The translations under genes and the position numbers were made by a program. Below, in pieces: positions 53,134 through 63,029 of a DNA stretch of 64,000 nucleotides. The DNA comes from Methylophilus sp. 14 (GTDB taxonomy: Bacteria > Pseudomonadota > Gammaproteobacteria > Burkholderiales > Methylophilaceae): contig NZ_JADKYS010000002.1 in assembly GCF_015354345.1 (NCBI RefSeq), positions 558,001-622,000 of the forward strand, in the 5' to 3' direction. Each line of letters starts with the position of its first letter. The stretch's first letter is position 1. The notes under the pieces were generated by a model. It saw only the letters and a program-made list of their open reading frames with translations, was not told the DNA's origin and did no database searches.

Positions 53134-55047
53134 ATGACGACAGCGACAGCAGAATCGCAATCTAAACAGACCATGGGCTTTCAGGCCGAGGTCAAACAAT
53201 TACTGCAATTGATGATTCACTCGCTCTATAGCAACAAAGAGATTGTGTTGCGCGAGTTGATTTCCAACGCATCAGATGCGGCTGATAAGCTGCGTTTCGA
53301 AGCGATTTCTAACGGCAGCCTGTATGAAAATGACAGCGAGTTAAAGATCAATATCGCGTTTGATAAAAACGCACGCACCTTGACCATTGCCGATAACGGC
53401 ATCGGCATGCGCCGCGAAGAGGTGATTAACAACATCGGCACCATTGCCAAGTCTGGTACCAAAGAGTTCTTCCAGAACCTGACTGGTGACCAAGCCAAAG
53501 ATGCCAACCTGATTGGCCAGTTTGGCGTGGGTTTTTACTCCAGCTTTATCATTGCCGACAAAGTGACGCTGATCACGCGCCGTGCCGGTGAAACCGAAGC
53601 GATTAAATGGGAATCTGGCGGTGAAGGTGATTTCACCATTGAAACGACAGAAAAAGCCGGTCGCGGGACTGAAGTCATTCTGCATCTGCGCGAAGCTGAA
53701 GATGAGTTCCTCAACGATTGGAAACTGAAAACCATCATCCGTAAGTATTCTGACCATATCACCTTGCCTATCGTCATGAAAAAATCCGAATGGAAAGATG
53801 GCGAAAACGGCGAAGGCGGCCAGATGGTGGCTACTGACGAAGACGAAACCATCAACAAGGCCTCAGCCTTGTGGGCGCGCAGCAAGAGCGACATCACTGA
53901 AGAAGAATACAACGAGTTTTACAAACACGTTTCGCACGATTACGAAAATCCGCTGGCCTATACGCATAGCCGCGTAGAGGGCAAGCAAGAGTACATTTCG
54001 TTACTCTACGTTCCGGGCAAAGCACCGTTTGATTTATATGACCGCGATCGCCGTCAGGGCATCAAGTTGTATGTGAAGCGCGTGTTTATTCTGGAAGATG
54101 CAGAAAAGCTCATGCCGCAATACCTGCGCTTTGTGCGTGGTGTGATTGACTCAGCCGATTTGCCATTGAACGTGTCGCGCGAGATTCTGCAAGACAGCCG
54201 CGATGTTGAAGCGATTAAAAATGGCTCAGTGAAAAAAGTATTGAGCTTGCTCGAAGACGTGGCTGAAAACAAACCAGAAGACTACGCCAAGTTCTGGAAC
54301 GAGTTTGGCCGCGTGCTCAAAGAAGGCCCGGGCGAAGACTTTGCCAATAAAGACAAAATTGCCGGCTTGCTGCGCTTTGCCTCTACCCACGCCGATACCG
54401 AAGAGCAAAATGTGTCGCTCAAGGCCTATATCGAGCGCATGAAACCTGAGCAAGAAGCTATTTACTACATCACTGCCGATACCTTTGCCGCGGCGAAAAA
54501 CTCCCCGCACCTGGAAATCTTCCGCAAAAAAGGTATTGAAGTATTGCTGATGTCTGACAAGGTAGATGAATGGTTGCTGGGTGGCTTGACCGAGTTTGAA
54601 GGCAAGAAGTTGCAGTCCATCGCCAAAGGTGATTTGGACTTGGGTAAACTGGAAGACGAAGCTGACAAAGAAGCGCAAAAGCAGGTCGAAGAGAATGCCA
54701 AAGACCTGGTTGAGCGATTGAAGGCAGCCTTGGGCGACACCGTGAAAGAAGTGAAAGTGACGCATCGTCTGACCGACTCACCAGCCTGCTTGGTGGCCGG
54801 TGAGCACGATTTGTCCGGTAACCTAGCGCGTATTTTAAAAGCGGCCGGGCAAAAAGCGCCTGATAGCAAACCTGTGCTGGAAATTAACCCGACGCATAGG
54901 CTGGTGGAAAAGCTGGGCGCGGAAACTGACGATGCCAAGTTTGCCGATTATGCGCATGTGTTGTTTGATCAAGCCTTGCTGGCCGAAGGCGGCCAGTTGG
55001 AAGACCCGGCTAGCTTTGTGAAGCGTATGAACAGCTTGATTTTGTAG
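53134..55047 (+). CDS. htpG: Chaperone HtpG (Hsp90)
   Basis: The 637-residue ATP-dependent chaperone has an N-terminal GHKL domain: [23 protein letters not shown]-type helix near 28-50, ATP-lid residues ADNGIGM near 87 and [12 protein letters not shown] near 130. The middle domain ([14 protein letters not shown] near 350) and the C-terminal dimerisation domain follow. I chose ATG 53134 (GGAG 11 bases upstream) rather than the upstream in-frame ATG at 53104, which is nearer the promoter. It is under a sigma-32 promoter and ends at a terminator. Confidence 0.96.
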   Translation: MTTATAESQSKQTMGFQAEVKQLLQLMIHSLYSNKEIVLRELISNASDAADKLRFEAISNGSLYENDSELKINIAFDKNARTLTIADNGIGMRREEVINNIGTIAKSGTKEFFQNLTGDQAKDANLIGQFGVGFYSSFIIADKVTLITRRAGETEAIKWESGGEGDFTIETTEKAGRGTEVILHLREAEDEFLNDWKLKTIIRKYSDHITLPIVMKKSEWKDGENGEGGQMVATDEDETINKASALWARSKSDITEEEYNEFYKHVSHDYENPLAYTHSRVEGKQEYISLLYVPGKAPFDLYDRDRRQGIKLYVKRVFILEDAEKLMPQYLRFVRGVIDSADLPLNVSREILQDSRDVEAIKNGSVKKVLSLLEDVAENKPEDYAKFWNEFGRVLKEGPGEDFANKDKIAGLLRFASTHADTEEQNVSLKAYIERMKPEQEAIYYITADTFAAAKNSPHLEIFRKKGIEVLLMSDKVDEWLLGGLTEFEGKKLQSIAKGDLDLGKLEDEADKEAQKQVEENAKDLVERLKAALGDTVKEVKVTHRLTDSPACLVAGEHDLSGNLARILKAAGQKAPDSKPVLEINPTHRLVEKLGAETDDAKFADYAHVLFDQALLAEGGQLEDPASFVKRMNSLIL

Positions 55048-55051
55048 TAAT

Positions 55052-55081
55052 AAAAAGCCACCTAAAGTAAGGTGGCTTTTT
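55052..55081 (+). terminator. Rho-independent terminator after htpG
   Basis: AAAAAGCCACC and GGTGGCTTTTT pair over 11 bases with an 8-base loop and a T-rich tail, directly after the htpG stop. Confidence 0.92.
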
Positions 55082-55187
55082 ATTTCTTTTGTAGTACATG
55101 TGGCATTATTGAAACTATTAAATATGCAAAAAACGCTAGCTAAAGCCAGCCCCTTAATTTAAACGTTATACATAAGGTCCATCTCCG

Positions 55188-57050
55188 ATGAGTTTCCCTT
55201 TAGAACTAACAGCTCAGATCAATAGCCACAATGGTAACTTCACTCGAAAGTTTACCTTAAACCGCGGACTCACAGTTCTGCTTGGGCCAAATGGATCTGG
55301 CAAGACGCACCTACTGAGAGGGCTAAAGCAAAGCCTTAACCAGCACATGAATGGTAAACATGTGCGTTTTCTCTCAGCTGGTCGAATGGGGTTGTTGGAG
55401 CAGTTCAGGTCAGATTATGACGGCCATCGTGGAGGCTCACCGAGATACGACGATGCGACCTATGGTAGTAAAAGTGATGCTGCTCGCAGGCATCGGATGG
55501 AAACCTTGAATGGGGACTTCCAGACGCTCGGAGAGCGGGCCGACATCCTGATAAAAATTCAGGAAAGATTGCGGAAGTTATTTAAACGTGACGTTCTTAT
55601 TGATTGGGATGGAGGGGACCTAAAGATTTCTTTCTCGCGATTAGATATTGAAGCAAAGCCATATTCCTCTGGCCGGGAAGCATCAGGCTTAATGCAACTG
55701 GTTGGAATACTTGCCGCGCTTTATGACGATGAGGTGGGGGCGCTTCTTCTCGACGAACCCGAGGTGTCCTTACACCCCCAGTTGCAGGCCTTTCTTCTGA
55801 ATGAAATTCTTAGCGTTTCTGGGCACCCCGGAGCCGGGACAAATAAGAAGATTGTAATAATCGCTACGCACTCAACAGAAATGCTCCAAATTAAAAGCCC
55901 AGAAGACTTGTTATCCCTCGTCTTTTGTTATGACCTCATGGCTGATCCAGTTCAGATCCCCCATGATGCAGGTGAACTGAAAAATAAGAAGGTACAAAGC
56001 CTAATCGCCCGACTTGGCCAAGAGCATAAATTGTCGCTATTTTCCAAACGACCTCTGCTAGTTGAAGGGCCATCTGATGTAATCATCTGCAGCGCACTCG
56101 GTGGCAAGCTAGATATGCACCTTGAAGCTGCCGGATCACAGCTGCTTCCCGTTATCGGCAAAGGGCAGATGCCAACTGTTGGTAAGTTGCTGCGACTTCT
56201 CGGAAAGACACCAGTGGCATTGGCAGACGCAGATGGTATATCTGATGGGGTTGAGCTTATCAACTCCTACCTGAACGACAACTCTTTCGCAGATAAACGT
56301 GCAAGCTCATTAGGCTTCTCATCTGCGATCCAAATGGCTGGCGCGATATACGCTGATTATTGCGCGTTGGTAGATAATCGATGGAGTGAAGTTTCCCCTC
56401 GCGCCGAAGTCCATCCATATTGGGTTAACCGGAAGGCCGATGAGGAGACGCAAGCAAGGCGCAGATCTGCTTTCTGTGCGTTGTTTACAACCGATGACGT
56501 TGAGTTATCGAAACTGGCGAAGGATGGCGCTTGGACGAACATCAAGGCTCGATTGATTGCCTTGCTTGCCTTACTTGAAGAGTGCGGTCTGTTCATTTTG
56601 CGTAAGGGGTCAATTGAGTCCTACTACCTAAGTTCAGATCAATTCACTTCGGTTGGAAAACCAAGTGCCGCTGTAAGTGAAATCGACTACCTCAATCAAC
56701 TTTTACCTCAAGATATTCATGCTGCATATTCTGACGTGGTGCGCTGTATCCAATACGCCTCCAATGCTGAAGTCATTTGTGAGGCTGATGCGTTAAGAGA
56801 CCTACTACTTTCGGTGGTTGCACCTGCACACGCCAGATTCAAGAGTGGCGACTCGTCGCCAAACTTCAATGTATTAGCCCGATCAATCCTAGGTGAGCGA
56901 TCAAGAATATTTGGTCTGGTTGTTGAAGGTGAAAAACTTGTCATTTCGATTGAAAGTAAGATTCTCAATGTCAAAGGTTTTCCCATAGCTCTCGGAAAGG
57001 ACGATGACGTGCTGAAATCTATTAATGTAGCCCTATCGACAAATGCATAG
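55188..57050 (+). CDS. OLD-family ATPase with Toprim-like nuclease motifs (putative defence gene)
   Basis: The 620-residue protein has an AAA/ABC-type ATPase N-terminal half: Walker A GPNGSGKTHLL near 33, signature-like SSGREASGLMQL near 165, Walker B ALLLDEPEVSLHPQ near 185 and switch His in IATHSTEM near 226. A Toprim-like segment follows: LLVEGPSDV near 291 (Glu and Asp) and VALADADG near 345 (Asp-x-Asp). The last 250 residues match nothing I know. Codon use (CGA, AGA, ATA, TTA richer) differs from the neighbours, suggesting transfer. Solo OLD nucleases, GajA and related proteins are often antiphage; that role is inferred. Confidence 0.75.
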   Translation: MSFPLELTAQINSHNGNFTRKFTLNRGLTVLLGPNGSGKTHLLRGLKQSLNQHMNGKHVRFLSAGRMGLLEQFRSDYDGHRGGSPRYDDATYGSKSDAARRHRMETLNGDFQTLGERADILIKIQERLRKLFKRDVLIDWDGGDLKISFSRLDIEAKPYSSGREASGLMQLVGILAALYDDEVGALLLDEPEVSLHPQLQAFLLNEILSVSGHPGAGTNKKIVIIATHSTEMLQIKSPEDLLSLVFCYDLMADPVQIPHDAGELKNKKVQSLIARLGQEHKLSLFSKRPLLVEGPSDVIICSALGGKLDMHLEAAGSQLLPVIGKGQMPTVGKLLRLLGKTPVALADADGISDGVELINSYLNDNSFADKRASSLGFSSAIQMAGAIYADYCALVDNRWSEVSPRAEVHPYWVNRKADEETQARRRSAFCALFTTDDVELSKLAKDGAWTNIKARLIALLALLEECGLFILRKGSIESYYLSSDQFTSVGKPSAAVSEIDYLNQLLPQDIHAAYSDVVRCIQYASNAEVICEADALRDLLLSVVAPAHARFKSGDSSPNFNVLARSILGERSRIFGLVVEGEKLVISIESKILNVKGFPIALGKDDDVLKSINVALSTNA

Positions 57051-57161
57051 TTCGGCTTTCGAGCGGGCCCGCTGTGATAAATCCGTTTCGCGCCCCTCAC
57101 TTCCACGTTATGCCTTACACTATAAATCACAGCTCAGTCGTTAGATTGTTGGAGGAGTCAC
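57051..57161 (+). other. attC-like sequence between island genes
   Basis: From about 57047 to 57112, GCATAGTTCGG begins and CCACGTTATGCC ends a segment. Its two flanks partly pair (GCATA with TATGC, GAGCGGG with CCCCTC). The GTTATGC end resembles integron core sites, and the length of about 65 bp suits an attC site. The left GCATAG departs from the usual GCATAAC. No integrase is in the window. Confidence 0.3.
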
Positions 57162-58013
57162 TTGGAACAGGCGATATTTGGATTAGCGAGCATCATTCAT
57201 CTTTGTATTTTTTTAGCTTTGTGGGTGCTACCTTTTTATCTATCCAACAAGCTTGGCAGCCTGATTGACACACGAATTAGGAACTTTGGTTTCAACCGAC
57301 TATTTCCCACTCTATTGTTACTAGTTGCTGTAACTTGGGGATACGCAACTTATGCTGTGTTTAAGCGTGACTGTGATCTTATGCCAAAGCCAATTGTTTC
57401 CATAACGAAGCCTCAGCGACCTGATGGCTTTTCTTTTTACAACAACAGCAGCTTTCAGCCTGCTGCCGGTTATAGATGGGAGCCTGCGCTAGCGCGTGGA
57501 TACTTTAAATATATAGATTTCGCGGAGCCCAAGCTTTTCATAAAAAAAGACCGCGCTGCCGATTTTGACTATTCAAAATATGACGATTTCAGTTTCCGAC
57601 GGGCATGTGGTGGAAAAGTCATCTCCGTGAAACCCAGAATAGTAGAAATTAATAACTCTCGTTCATGTGGCCCATTCAAAGCTATTCCGAATGCTAAGAC
57701 CATTGTCACCATTCTTCCAGAAAGAGCATCTAATTATTGGTGGCACCCTCCTATCTATGAATTAGTTATTCAAGTGAAGGACTTATCAAGTGGACAAGTA
57801 ATCGCAAGTGCAACTGATCTCGTCATTGGCGGTGGTTTGGTTGGAGCTCTTCTACGTGTTATCGGCGGTGATCAAGACTACAAATTTCTCAGTTGTGGTT
57901 ATGCATCGCCAAATATAGGTCCTTGGCGTCCATCGCTCGCTAGTAGGCCCAGATACTCTCAATATGAAGAGGCTGATACGAATTTTGTCGTTAATTCGTT
58001 CTCTGAAAATTAA
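57162..58013 (+). CDS. Membrane-anchored hypothetical protein of the island
   Basis: The 283-residue protein starts with TTG at 57162, supported by a strong GGAGGAG 5 bases upstream. Two N-terminal hydrophobic segments (about 5-28, GLASIIHLCIFLALWVLPFYL, and 44-64, LFPTLLLLVAVTWGYATYAVF) anchor a soluble domain with several cysteines (DCDLMPK, RRACGGK, SRSCGPF, SCGYAS). I do not recognise a family. AT-richer codon use, like the upstream OLD-type gene, suggests both arrived together. A role with the ATPase is only inferred from position. Confidence 0.7.
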   Translation: MEQAIFGLASIIHLCIFLALWVLPFYLSNKLGSLIDTRIRNFGFNRLFPTLLLLVAVTWGYATYAVFKRDCDLMPKPIVSITKPQRPDGFSFYNNSSFQPAAGYRWEPALARGYFKYIDFAEPKLFIKKDRAADFDYSKYDDFSFRRACGGKVISVKPRIVEINNSRSCGPFKAIPNAKTIVTILPERASNYWWHPPIYELVIQVKDLSSGQVIASATDLVIGGGLVGALLRVIGGDQDYKFLSCGYASPNIGPWRPSLASRPRYSQYEEADTNFVVNSFSEN

Positions 58014-58144
58014 GCGGAGTTGCCCATCCTACTGATTTGGCGGGCTTTATATATTTTATAGTTATAAAGATATTCAATTTTATTATTTATTGGTATTTAA
58101 GTGGCTTGCTATAGTGATTTCATCACATTTGTATGGAAGTCATT

Positions 58145-59392
58145 ATGCGACACTTATCAAAAATCATTCCGCTGCTAGTTTCATTTTCTTTTGGTAGCGC
58201 CTGGGCGACTGACGGCTATTTTGCGCATGGCTATGGTGTGCGCTCACAGGGTGTGGGTGGCGTAGGCATTGCCTTGCCGCAAGACGCGTTGGCTGCTGCG
58301 GCCAACCCGGCGGGTTTGGGCAAGGTGGGCGACCGTATTGATGCCGGGCTCACTTGGTTTAGGCCGGTGCGTGAGTCTGAAATTGAAGGTAATGGCTTTG
58401 GTTTCAACGGCACTTACAAAGGCAACGATACGCAGGATTTCTTTATCCCTGAATTTGGCTATAACAAACAATATTCCGAAGATGTGACACTGGGCGTGAG
58501 TGTGTATGGCAATGGCGGCATGAATACCGATTATAAAAACGGTGTGAGAGCATTTAGTAGCCAGGGCAGCGCCGGGGTAGATTTGATTCAGGTATTCGTG
58601 GCGCCGACGGCGACCTGGAAAGTTTCTGAAAAGCATATTATTGGTGCCTCGTTAAACCTGGCTTACCAGCGCTTTGAGGCTAAGGGCTTGCAAGGATTTG
58701 ATAATTCGACATTCAGTGCCGCACCCGGTAGCGTCACGAATAATGGCCACGACAACTCGTATGGTGCCGGTGTGCATATCGGCTGGCTGGGTGAGATTAC
58801 CGATACGGTGACCTTGGGCGCGACTTATCAGAGCCGCACGTATATGAGCAAGTTTGATAAATACAAAGGCCTGTTTGCTGAGCAGGGTGACTTTGATATT
58901 CCATCGACCTATGGTGTGGGCGTGGCGGTGAAGGTGACCCCGGCATTGACGTTGGCGGCGGATTTTCAACGCATTAATTACGGTGAAGTAGATGCAGTGG
59001 GTAATGCATCGCAGGCCAATTTGTTTAATGGCCTGGGCAATGACAATGGCGCCGGGTTTAACTGGCAAGACGCCAAAGTGTATAAGATTGGTGCTTTGTA
59101 TCAATATAGCCCGAGCTTGACCTTGCGGGCGGGGTTTAACCATGTCGATCAGCCGATTCGTCGTGGTGATACCTTGCTGAATATTTTGGCGCCAGGCGTA
59201 GTGAAAGATCATCTCTCGCTGGGCGCAACCTGGGTGTTAAGCCCGCAATCTGAGTTGTCATTCTCTTATACGCATGCGTTTGAAAATAGCGTCAATGGTA
59301 GCAACTCGATTCCGGCGGCGTTTGGTGGTGGCGAGGCAAACCTCAAGATGTATCAGGATGCTTTGGGCGTGGCCTATACCTGGAAATTGTAA
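58145..59392 (+). CDS. OmpP1/FadL-family outer-membrane transporter
   Basis: The 415-residue beta barrel has a signal peptide (LSKIIPLLVSFSFGSAWA). The mature N-terminus begins TDGYFAHGYGVRSQGVGGVGIALPQDALAAAANPAG, as in FadL (short N-terminal hatch with the Asn-Pro-Ala turn). Strands such as VTLGATYQSRTYM and the terminal LGVAYTWKL complete the barrel. FadL proteins admit long-chain fatty acids or other hydrophobic compounds. The substrate is not predictable. Start ATG 58145 is chosen over an upstream ATG at 58133 because the signal peptide begins there. Confidence 0.88.
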   Translation: MRHLSKIIPLLVSFSFGSAWATDGYFAHGYGVRSQGVGGVGIALPQDALAAAANPAGLGKVGDRIDAGLTWFRPVRESEIEGNGFGFNGTYKGNDTQDFFIPEFGYNKQYSEDVTLGVSVYGNGGMNTDYKNGVRAFSSQGSAGVDLIQVFVAPTATWKVSEKHIIGASLNLAYQRFEAKGLQGFDNSTFSAAPGSVTNNGHDNSYGAGVHIGWLGEITDTVTLGATYQSRTYMSKFDKYKGLFAEQGDFDIPSTYGVGVAVKVTPALTLAADFQRINYGEVDAVGNASQANLFNGLGNDNGAGFNWQDAKVYKIGALYQYSPSLTLRAGFNHVDQPIRRGDTLLNILAPGVVKDHLSLGATWVLSPQSELSFSYTHAFENSVNGSNSIPAAFGGGEANLKMYQDALGVAYTWKL

Positions 59393-59429
59393 AACTCTTT
59401 TATTTTCGTCATCTTCGGGCGTTATAATT

Positions 59430-59462
59430 AAAAGCCACAGCATGAAGTTGGTGGCTTTTTTT
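59430..59462 (+). terminator. Rho-independent terminator after the FadL gene
   Basis: AAAAGCCAC (59430-59438) pairs with GTGGCTTTT (59451-59459), followed by more T. A 12-base loop makes it moderate in strength. Confidence 0.85.
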
Positions 59463-59549
59463 ATGTCTGACATATTCTTGCTGTAGGCTTGTTTTTTGCT
59501 TTTGGCTCATGTAAAGCAAATTTGTAATCAACACCTCAGGGGAAGATGT

Positions 59550-62051
59550 ATGGCTGCCAATGTGAAAAAAACACCCAAAAAGACGGATAAAGCAGACACT
59601 GCGCAGGCCGTCGATGAATTCTTGCTCGAGCAACTGCCGATTCCACAGGCGTTGCGCAATCACCTGACTTTTTCTATTGGTAAATCAAACTCTTGGGCCA
59701 CCACGCGCGATTGGTATCAAACCGCTGCCTTTACGGTGCGCGACCATTTGATGAGCCGCTGGGTGAATACGCGCGATGCTTATCGTGATGCCAATACCAA
59801 GCGCGTCTATTACCTCTCACTGGAGTTTTTGATTGGTCGCATGCTGTCTAACGCCGCACTTAATTTGGGCATTGCACCGGAACTAAGCGAGGGCTTGCAG
59901 GAGATCGGCCAGAAGTTGGAAGGCGTGGCCGAGCTGGAGCCGGATGCTGCTTTAGGTAACGGTGGCCTGGGCCGACTGGCCGCGTGCTTTGTTGACTCGA
60001 TGGCGACCATGGATATTCCGGCGACCGGCTATGGCATTCGTTATGACTATGGCATGTTCAGACAAACGATTGAGAATGGCCAGCAGAAAGAAAACCCGGA
60101 TAACTGGTTGCGCTACCAAAATATTTGGGAAGTGCAGCGCCCTGAGCATACCTGTGAAGTGAAGTTTTATGGCCGCGTGTTGCATGTGCATACCGAGCAC
60201 GGTATTGAGCACCATTGGGTAGACCACGAAACCGTGGTGGCCATGCCTTATGATGTGCCGGTGCCTGGCTATGGCACACAAACCGTGAACAACCTGCGGT
60301 TATGGTCAGCCAAGGCGACCAACGAGTTTGACCTGGCGCACTTTAATGAAGGTAATTACGAAAAATCAGTTGAAGGCCGTCACAGCGCAGAGACCATTTC
60401 ACAAGTGCTGTATCCCAACGATACTTCTGAGTCTGGCAAAGCCTTGCGCCTGAAACAGCAATACTTTTTTGTGTCTGCCTCAACCCAGGATATTCTGCAC
60501 CGCTTTACCAACTACAACGCTGACTGGAACACGCTGCCGGAAAAAGTGGCGATCCAGCTCAACGATACGCATCCGTCCATTGCGGTGGCGGAAATGATGC
60601 ATCAACTGGTTGATCACTATCACTTGCCATGGGATAACGCCTGGAAGCTGGTCACCAAAATGTTTGCCTACACCAACCACACCCTGATGCCAGAGGCGCT
60701 GGAAACCTGGTCGGTGGATTTATTTGGCCAGTTGTTGCCGCGTCATTTGGAGATTATTTACGAAATCAACCACCAGTTCTTGCAGATGGTCAACCGTCGT
60801 TTTCCGGGCGATACGGCTTTGTTGCAACGTGTGTCGATTATTGATGAAACCCATGGCCGCCGGGTACGCATGGCGCATCTGGCGATTGTCGGTAGCCATA
60901 CCGTCAACGGCGTGGCCGAGCTGCATAGTGAGTTGTTAAAAACCACTTTGTTTGCTGACTTTACTAAAATCTACCCGGGCAAATTTACCAATGTCACCAA
61001 TGGTATTACGCCGCGCCGCTGGTTAAACCAGGCCAATCCTTTGCTGACAGAGTTGTTAACCAAACATATTGGCGCTGGTTTTCAGAAAGACCTGAGTTTG
61101 ATCAAAAAGGTTGAGCCGCTTGCTGATAATGCGGCGTTCAGAAAAGCGTTCCGTGAGGTGAAAAAAGCCAACAAGCAACGCCTGGCCGACAAGATTCTGC
61201 AAAAAACAGGCATCGCCATTAATACCAATGCTTTGTTCGATGTGCAGATTAAGCGTATACACGAATACAAGCGCCAGTTGTTAAATGTGTTGCACGTGAT
61301 CACTTTGTATAACCGTATCCGTAGCGGACAAGTGAGCCAGCATACGCCGCGTGTAGTGATTTTTGCCGGTAAAGCCGCGCCTGGTTACTGGCTTGCCAAG
61401 CAGATTATCCGCCTGATTAACGATGTGGCGACCATGATTAATAACGATCCGGCTGTCAATGACCAGTTAAAGGTGGTGTTCTACCCTAACTATGAGGTGA
61501 GCGCGGCAGAAATACTGTTTCCGGGGGCAGATTTGTCCGAGCAGATTTCTACCGCAGGCACCGAGGCCAGCGGCACCGGTAATATGAAAATGGCGCTCAA
61601 TGGCGCGCTGACCATAGGTACGCTGGATGGTGCTAACGTTGAGATTAAAGAAGAAGTCGGCGATGAGAATATCTTTATTTTTGGCCTGACCACGCCTGAG
61701 GTCGCGCAACTCAAAGCCAGCAACTACAACCCGTGGGATTATTACCATGGCAACAGCGAGCTCAAGCAGGTGATCGATATGATAGGTAACGGTTTCTTCT
61801 CGGTAGAAGAGCCTAGCCGTTACCAGGCCATTGTTGACACCTTGTTGCACAAAGGCGATCAATACCTGTTGCTGGCCGATTATGCCGCGTATGTCACCGC
61901 GCAAGAAAAGGTCGCCGCCTTGTATCAGGATGAAGAAGCCTGGTCACGCATGGCGATTTTAAATGTGGCGCGGATGGCGAAATTCTCCAGTGACCGCACC
62001 ATTGCAGAATACGCACAACGCATCTGGCAGGTTTCACCATTTAAAGCCTGA
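59550..62051 (+). CDS. glgP: Glycogen/starch phosphorylase
   Basis: The 833-residue PLP enzyme releases glucose 1-phosphate from alpha-1,4-glucans. The N-terminal half shows YYLSLEFLIGRMLSNA near 90 and LGNGGLGRLAACF near 132. The PLP-lysine region is EASGTGNMKMALNGALTIGTLDG-type sequence near 672-690, and RIHEYKRQLLN near 570 is conserved. Start ATG 59550 has AGGGGAAG 7 bases upstream; a longer frame from 59496 has no such site. No other glycogen gene lies in the window. Confidence 0.95.
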   Translation: MAANVKKTPKKTDKADTAQAVDEFLLEQLPIPQALRNHLTFSIGKSNSWATTRDWYQTAAFTVRDHLMSRWVNTRDAYRDANTKRVYYLSLEFLIGRMLSNAALNLGIAPELSEGLQEIGQKLEGVAELEPDAALGNGGLGRLAACFVDSMATMDIPATGYGIRYDYGMFRQTIENGQQKENPDNWLRYQNIWEVQRPEHTCEVKFYGRVLHVHTEHGIEHHWVDHETVVAMPYDVPVPGYGTQTVNNLRLWSAKATNEFDLAHFNEGNYEKSVEGRHSAETISQVLYPNDTSESGKALRLKQQYFFVSASTQDILHRFTNYNADWNTLPEKVAIQLNDTHPSIAVAEMMHQLVDHYHLPWDNAWKLVTKMFAYTNHTLMPEALETWSVDLFGQLLPRHLEIIYEINHQFLQMVNRRFPGDTALLQRVSIIDETHGRRVRMAHLAIVGSHTVNGVAELHSELLKTTLFADFTKIYPGKFTNVTNGITPRRWLNQANPLLTELLTKHIGAGFQKDLSLIKKVEPLADNAAFRKAFREVKKANKQRLADKILQKTGIAINTNALFDVQIKRIHEYKRQLLNVLHVITLYNRIRSGQVSQHTPRVVIFAGKAAPGYWLAKQIIRLINDVATMINNDPAVNDQLKVVFYPNYEVSAAEILFPGADLSEQISTAGTEASGTGNMKMALNGALTIGTLDGANVEIKEEVGDENIFIFGLTTPEVAQLKASNYNPWDYYHGNSELKQVIDMIGNGFFSVEEPSRYQAIVDTLLHKGDQYLLLADYAAYVTAQEKVAALYQDEEAWSRMAILNVARMAKFSSDRTIAEYAQRIWQVSPFKA

Positions 62052-62074
62052 TTTTGTATCTGGTAGCGTAAACA

Positions 62075-62100
62075 AAGCAAGTCCATCTGGACTTGCTTTG
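62075..62100 (+). terminator. Hairpin after glgP
   Basis: AAAGCAAGTCCA and TGGACTTGCTTT form a perfect 12-bp inverted repeat separated by only two bases, followed by TGCTTT. The loop is very tight; the end pairs probably open. A terminator is the likely role. Confidence 0.75.
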
Positions 62101-62144
62101 TGCTTTATGGGTACACTGCATTTAACTTGTTAAAGAGCGTTATC

Positions 62145-62900
62145 ATGAAAAATACAGCATGGGTATTGTTGGCCGGTTTGTTAATCACAGACGCACAAGC
62201 ATTGGACCTCAAAGGCTTGGGTGAGATGGTTGAAAAGGTCGGCGGCAGCACGACCAGCAGCAGCGGTGGCAGTAACAGTGCCGTGAGCAACTTGAGCGAA
62301 CAGGAAACCAGCGACGGCCTCAAGCAGGCACTTAACCAGGGCGTGAGCAAGGCGGTTGGCCTGCTGGGCGCCACTGATGGCTTTATGGGCAATAAAGACG
62401 TCAAAATCCCGTTGCCAGATTCATTAAAGAAAATTGAAAAAGGCATGCGCATGGTTGGGATGGGCAGCCAGGCCGATGAGTTGATCCTCAAAATGAACCG
62501 CGCCGCCGAACAAGCTGTGCCTGAAGCCAAAACGCTGTTGGTGAACTCGGTTAAACAAATGAGTGTGACCGATGCTAAAAATATCCTCACCGGCCCGCAA
62601 GATGCTGCCACGCAATATTTCAAGAAAACGACTTCTACCGATATGGCGGCCAAGTTCCTGCCTATCGTGCAAAAAGCCACGGCCAATGTGCAACTGGCAG
62701 ACACTTATAATAAATATGCCGAGATGGGTAGCAAGTTTGGCGTGATTAAAAAAGAAGATGCCAATATTAACCAGTATGTGACGCAGAAAGCACTGGATGG
62801 TGTGTATCTGATGATTGCCAAAGAAGAAGCCGCCATTCGCCAGGACCCAATGGGCCAGGCCAGTAATCTGCTCAAAAAAGTATTTGGTGCTGCCAAGTAG
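62145..62900 (+). CDS. DUF4197 exported protein
   Basis: The 251-residue protein has a signal peptide (WVLLAGLLITDAQA) and a Ser/Gly-rich linker (SGGSNS). An all-helical DUF4197 domain follows: LKQALNQGVSKAVGLLG near 67, MNRAAEQAVPEAKTLLV near 122, LTGPQDAATQYFKK near 148. The last helix ends NLLKKVFGAAK. Proteins of this family are periplasmic and of unknown function. ATG 62145 starts the signal peptide; an in-frame start at 62100 lies in the hairpin. Confidence 0.85.
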   Translation: MKNTAWVLLAGLLITDAQALDLKGLGEMVEKVGGSTTSSSGGSNSAVSNLSEQETSDGLKQALNQGVSKAVGLLGATDGFMGNKDVKIPLPDSLKKIEKGMRMVGMGSQADELILKMNRAAEQAVPEAKTLLVNSVKQMSVTDAKNILTGPQDAATQYFKKTTSTDMAAKFLPIVQKATANVQLADTYNKYAEMGSKFGVIKKEDANINQYVTQKALDGVYLMIAKEEAAIRQDPMGQASNLLKKVFGAAK

Positions 62901-62925
62901 CTGATTCTGATCAGCTTCTATATTG

Positions 62926-62947
62926 CACCCGCGCGACGGCGCGGGTG
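62926..62947 (+). terminator. GC-rich hairpin after DUF4197 gene
   Basis: CACCCGCGC and GCGCGGGTG pair over 9 bases with a GACG loop 25 bases after the stop codon. No T run follows directly, so it may be a weak terminator or mRNA-stabilising hairpin. Confidence 0.5.
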
Positions 62948-63029
62948 TGTCGACATAATTCCTTCTTTTTACTTTAATCCTTTTGTCATGATGCGCCTCT
63001 AATCTGCACGGCATGTGCAGGTGGTGCAA

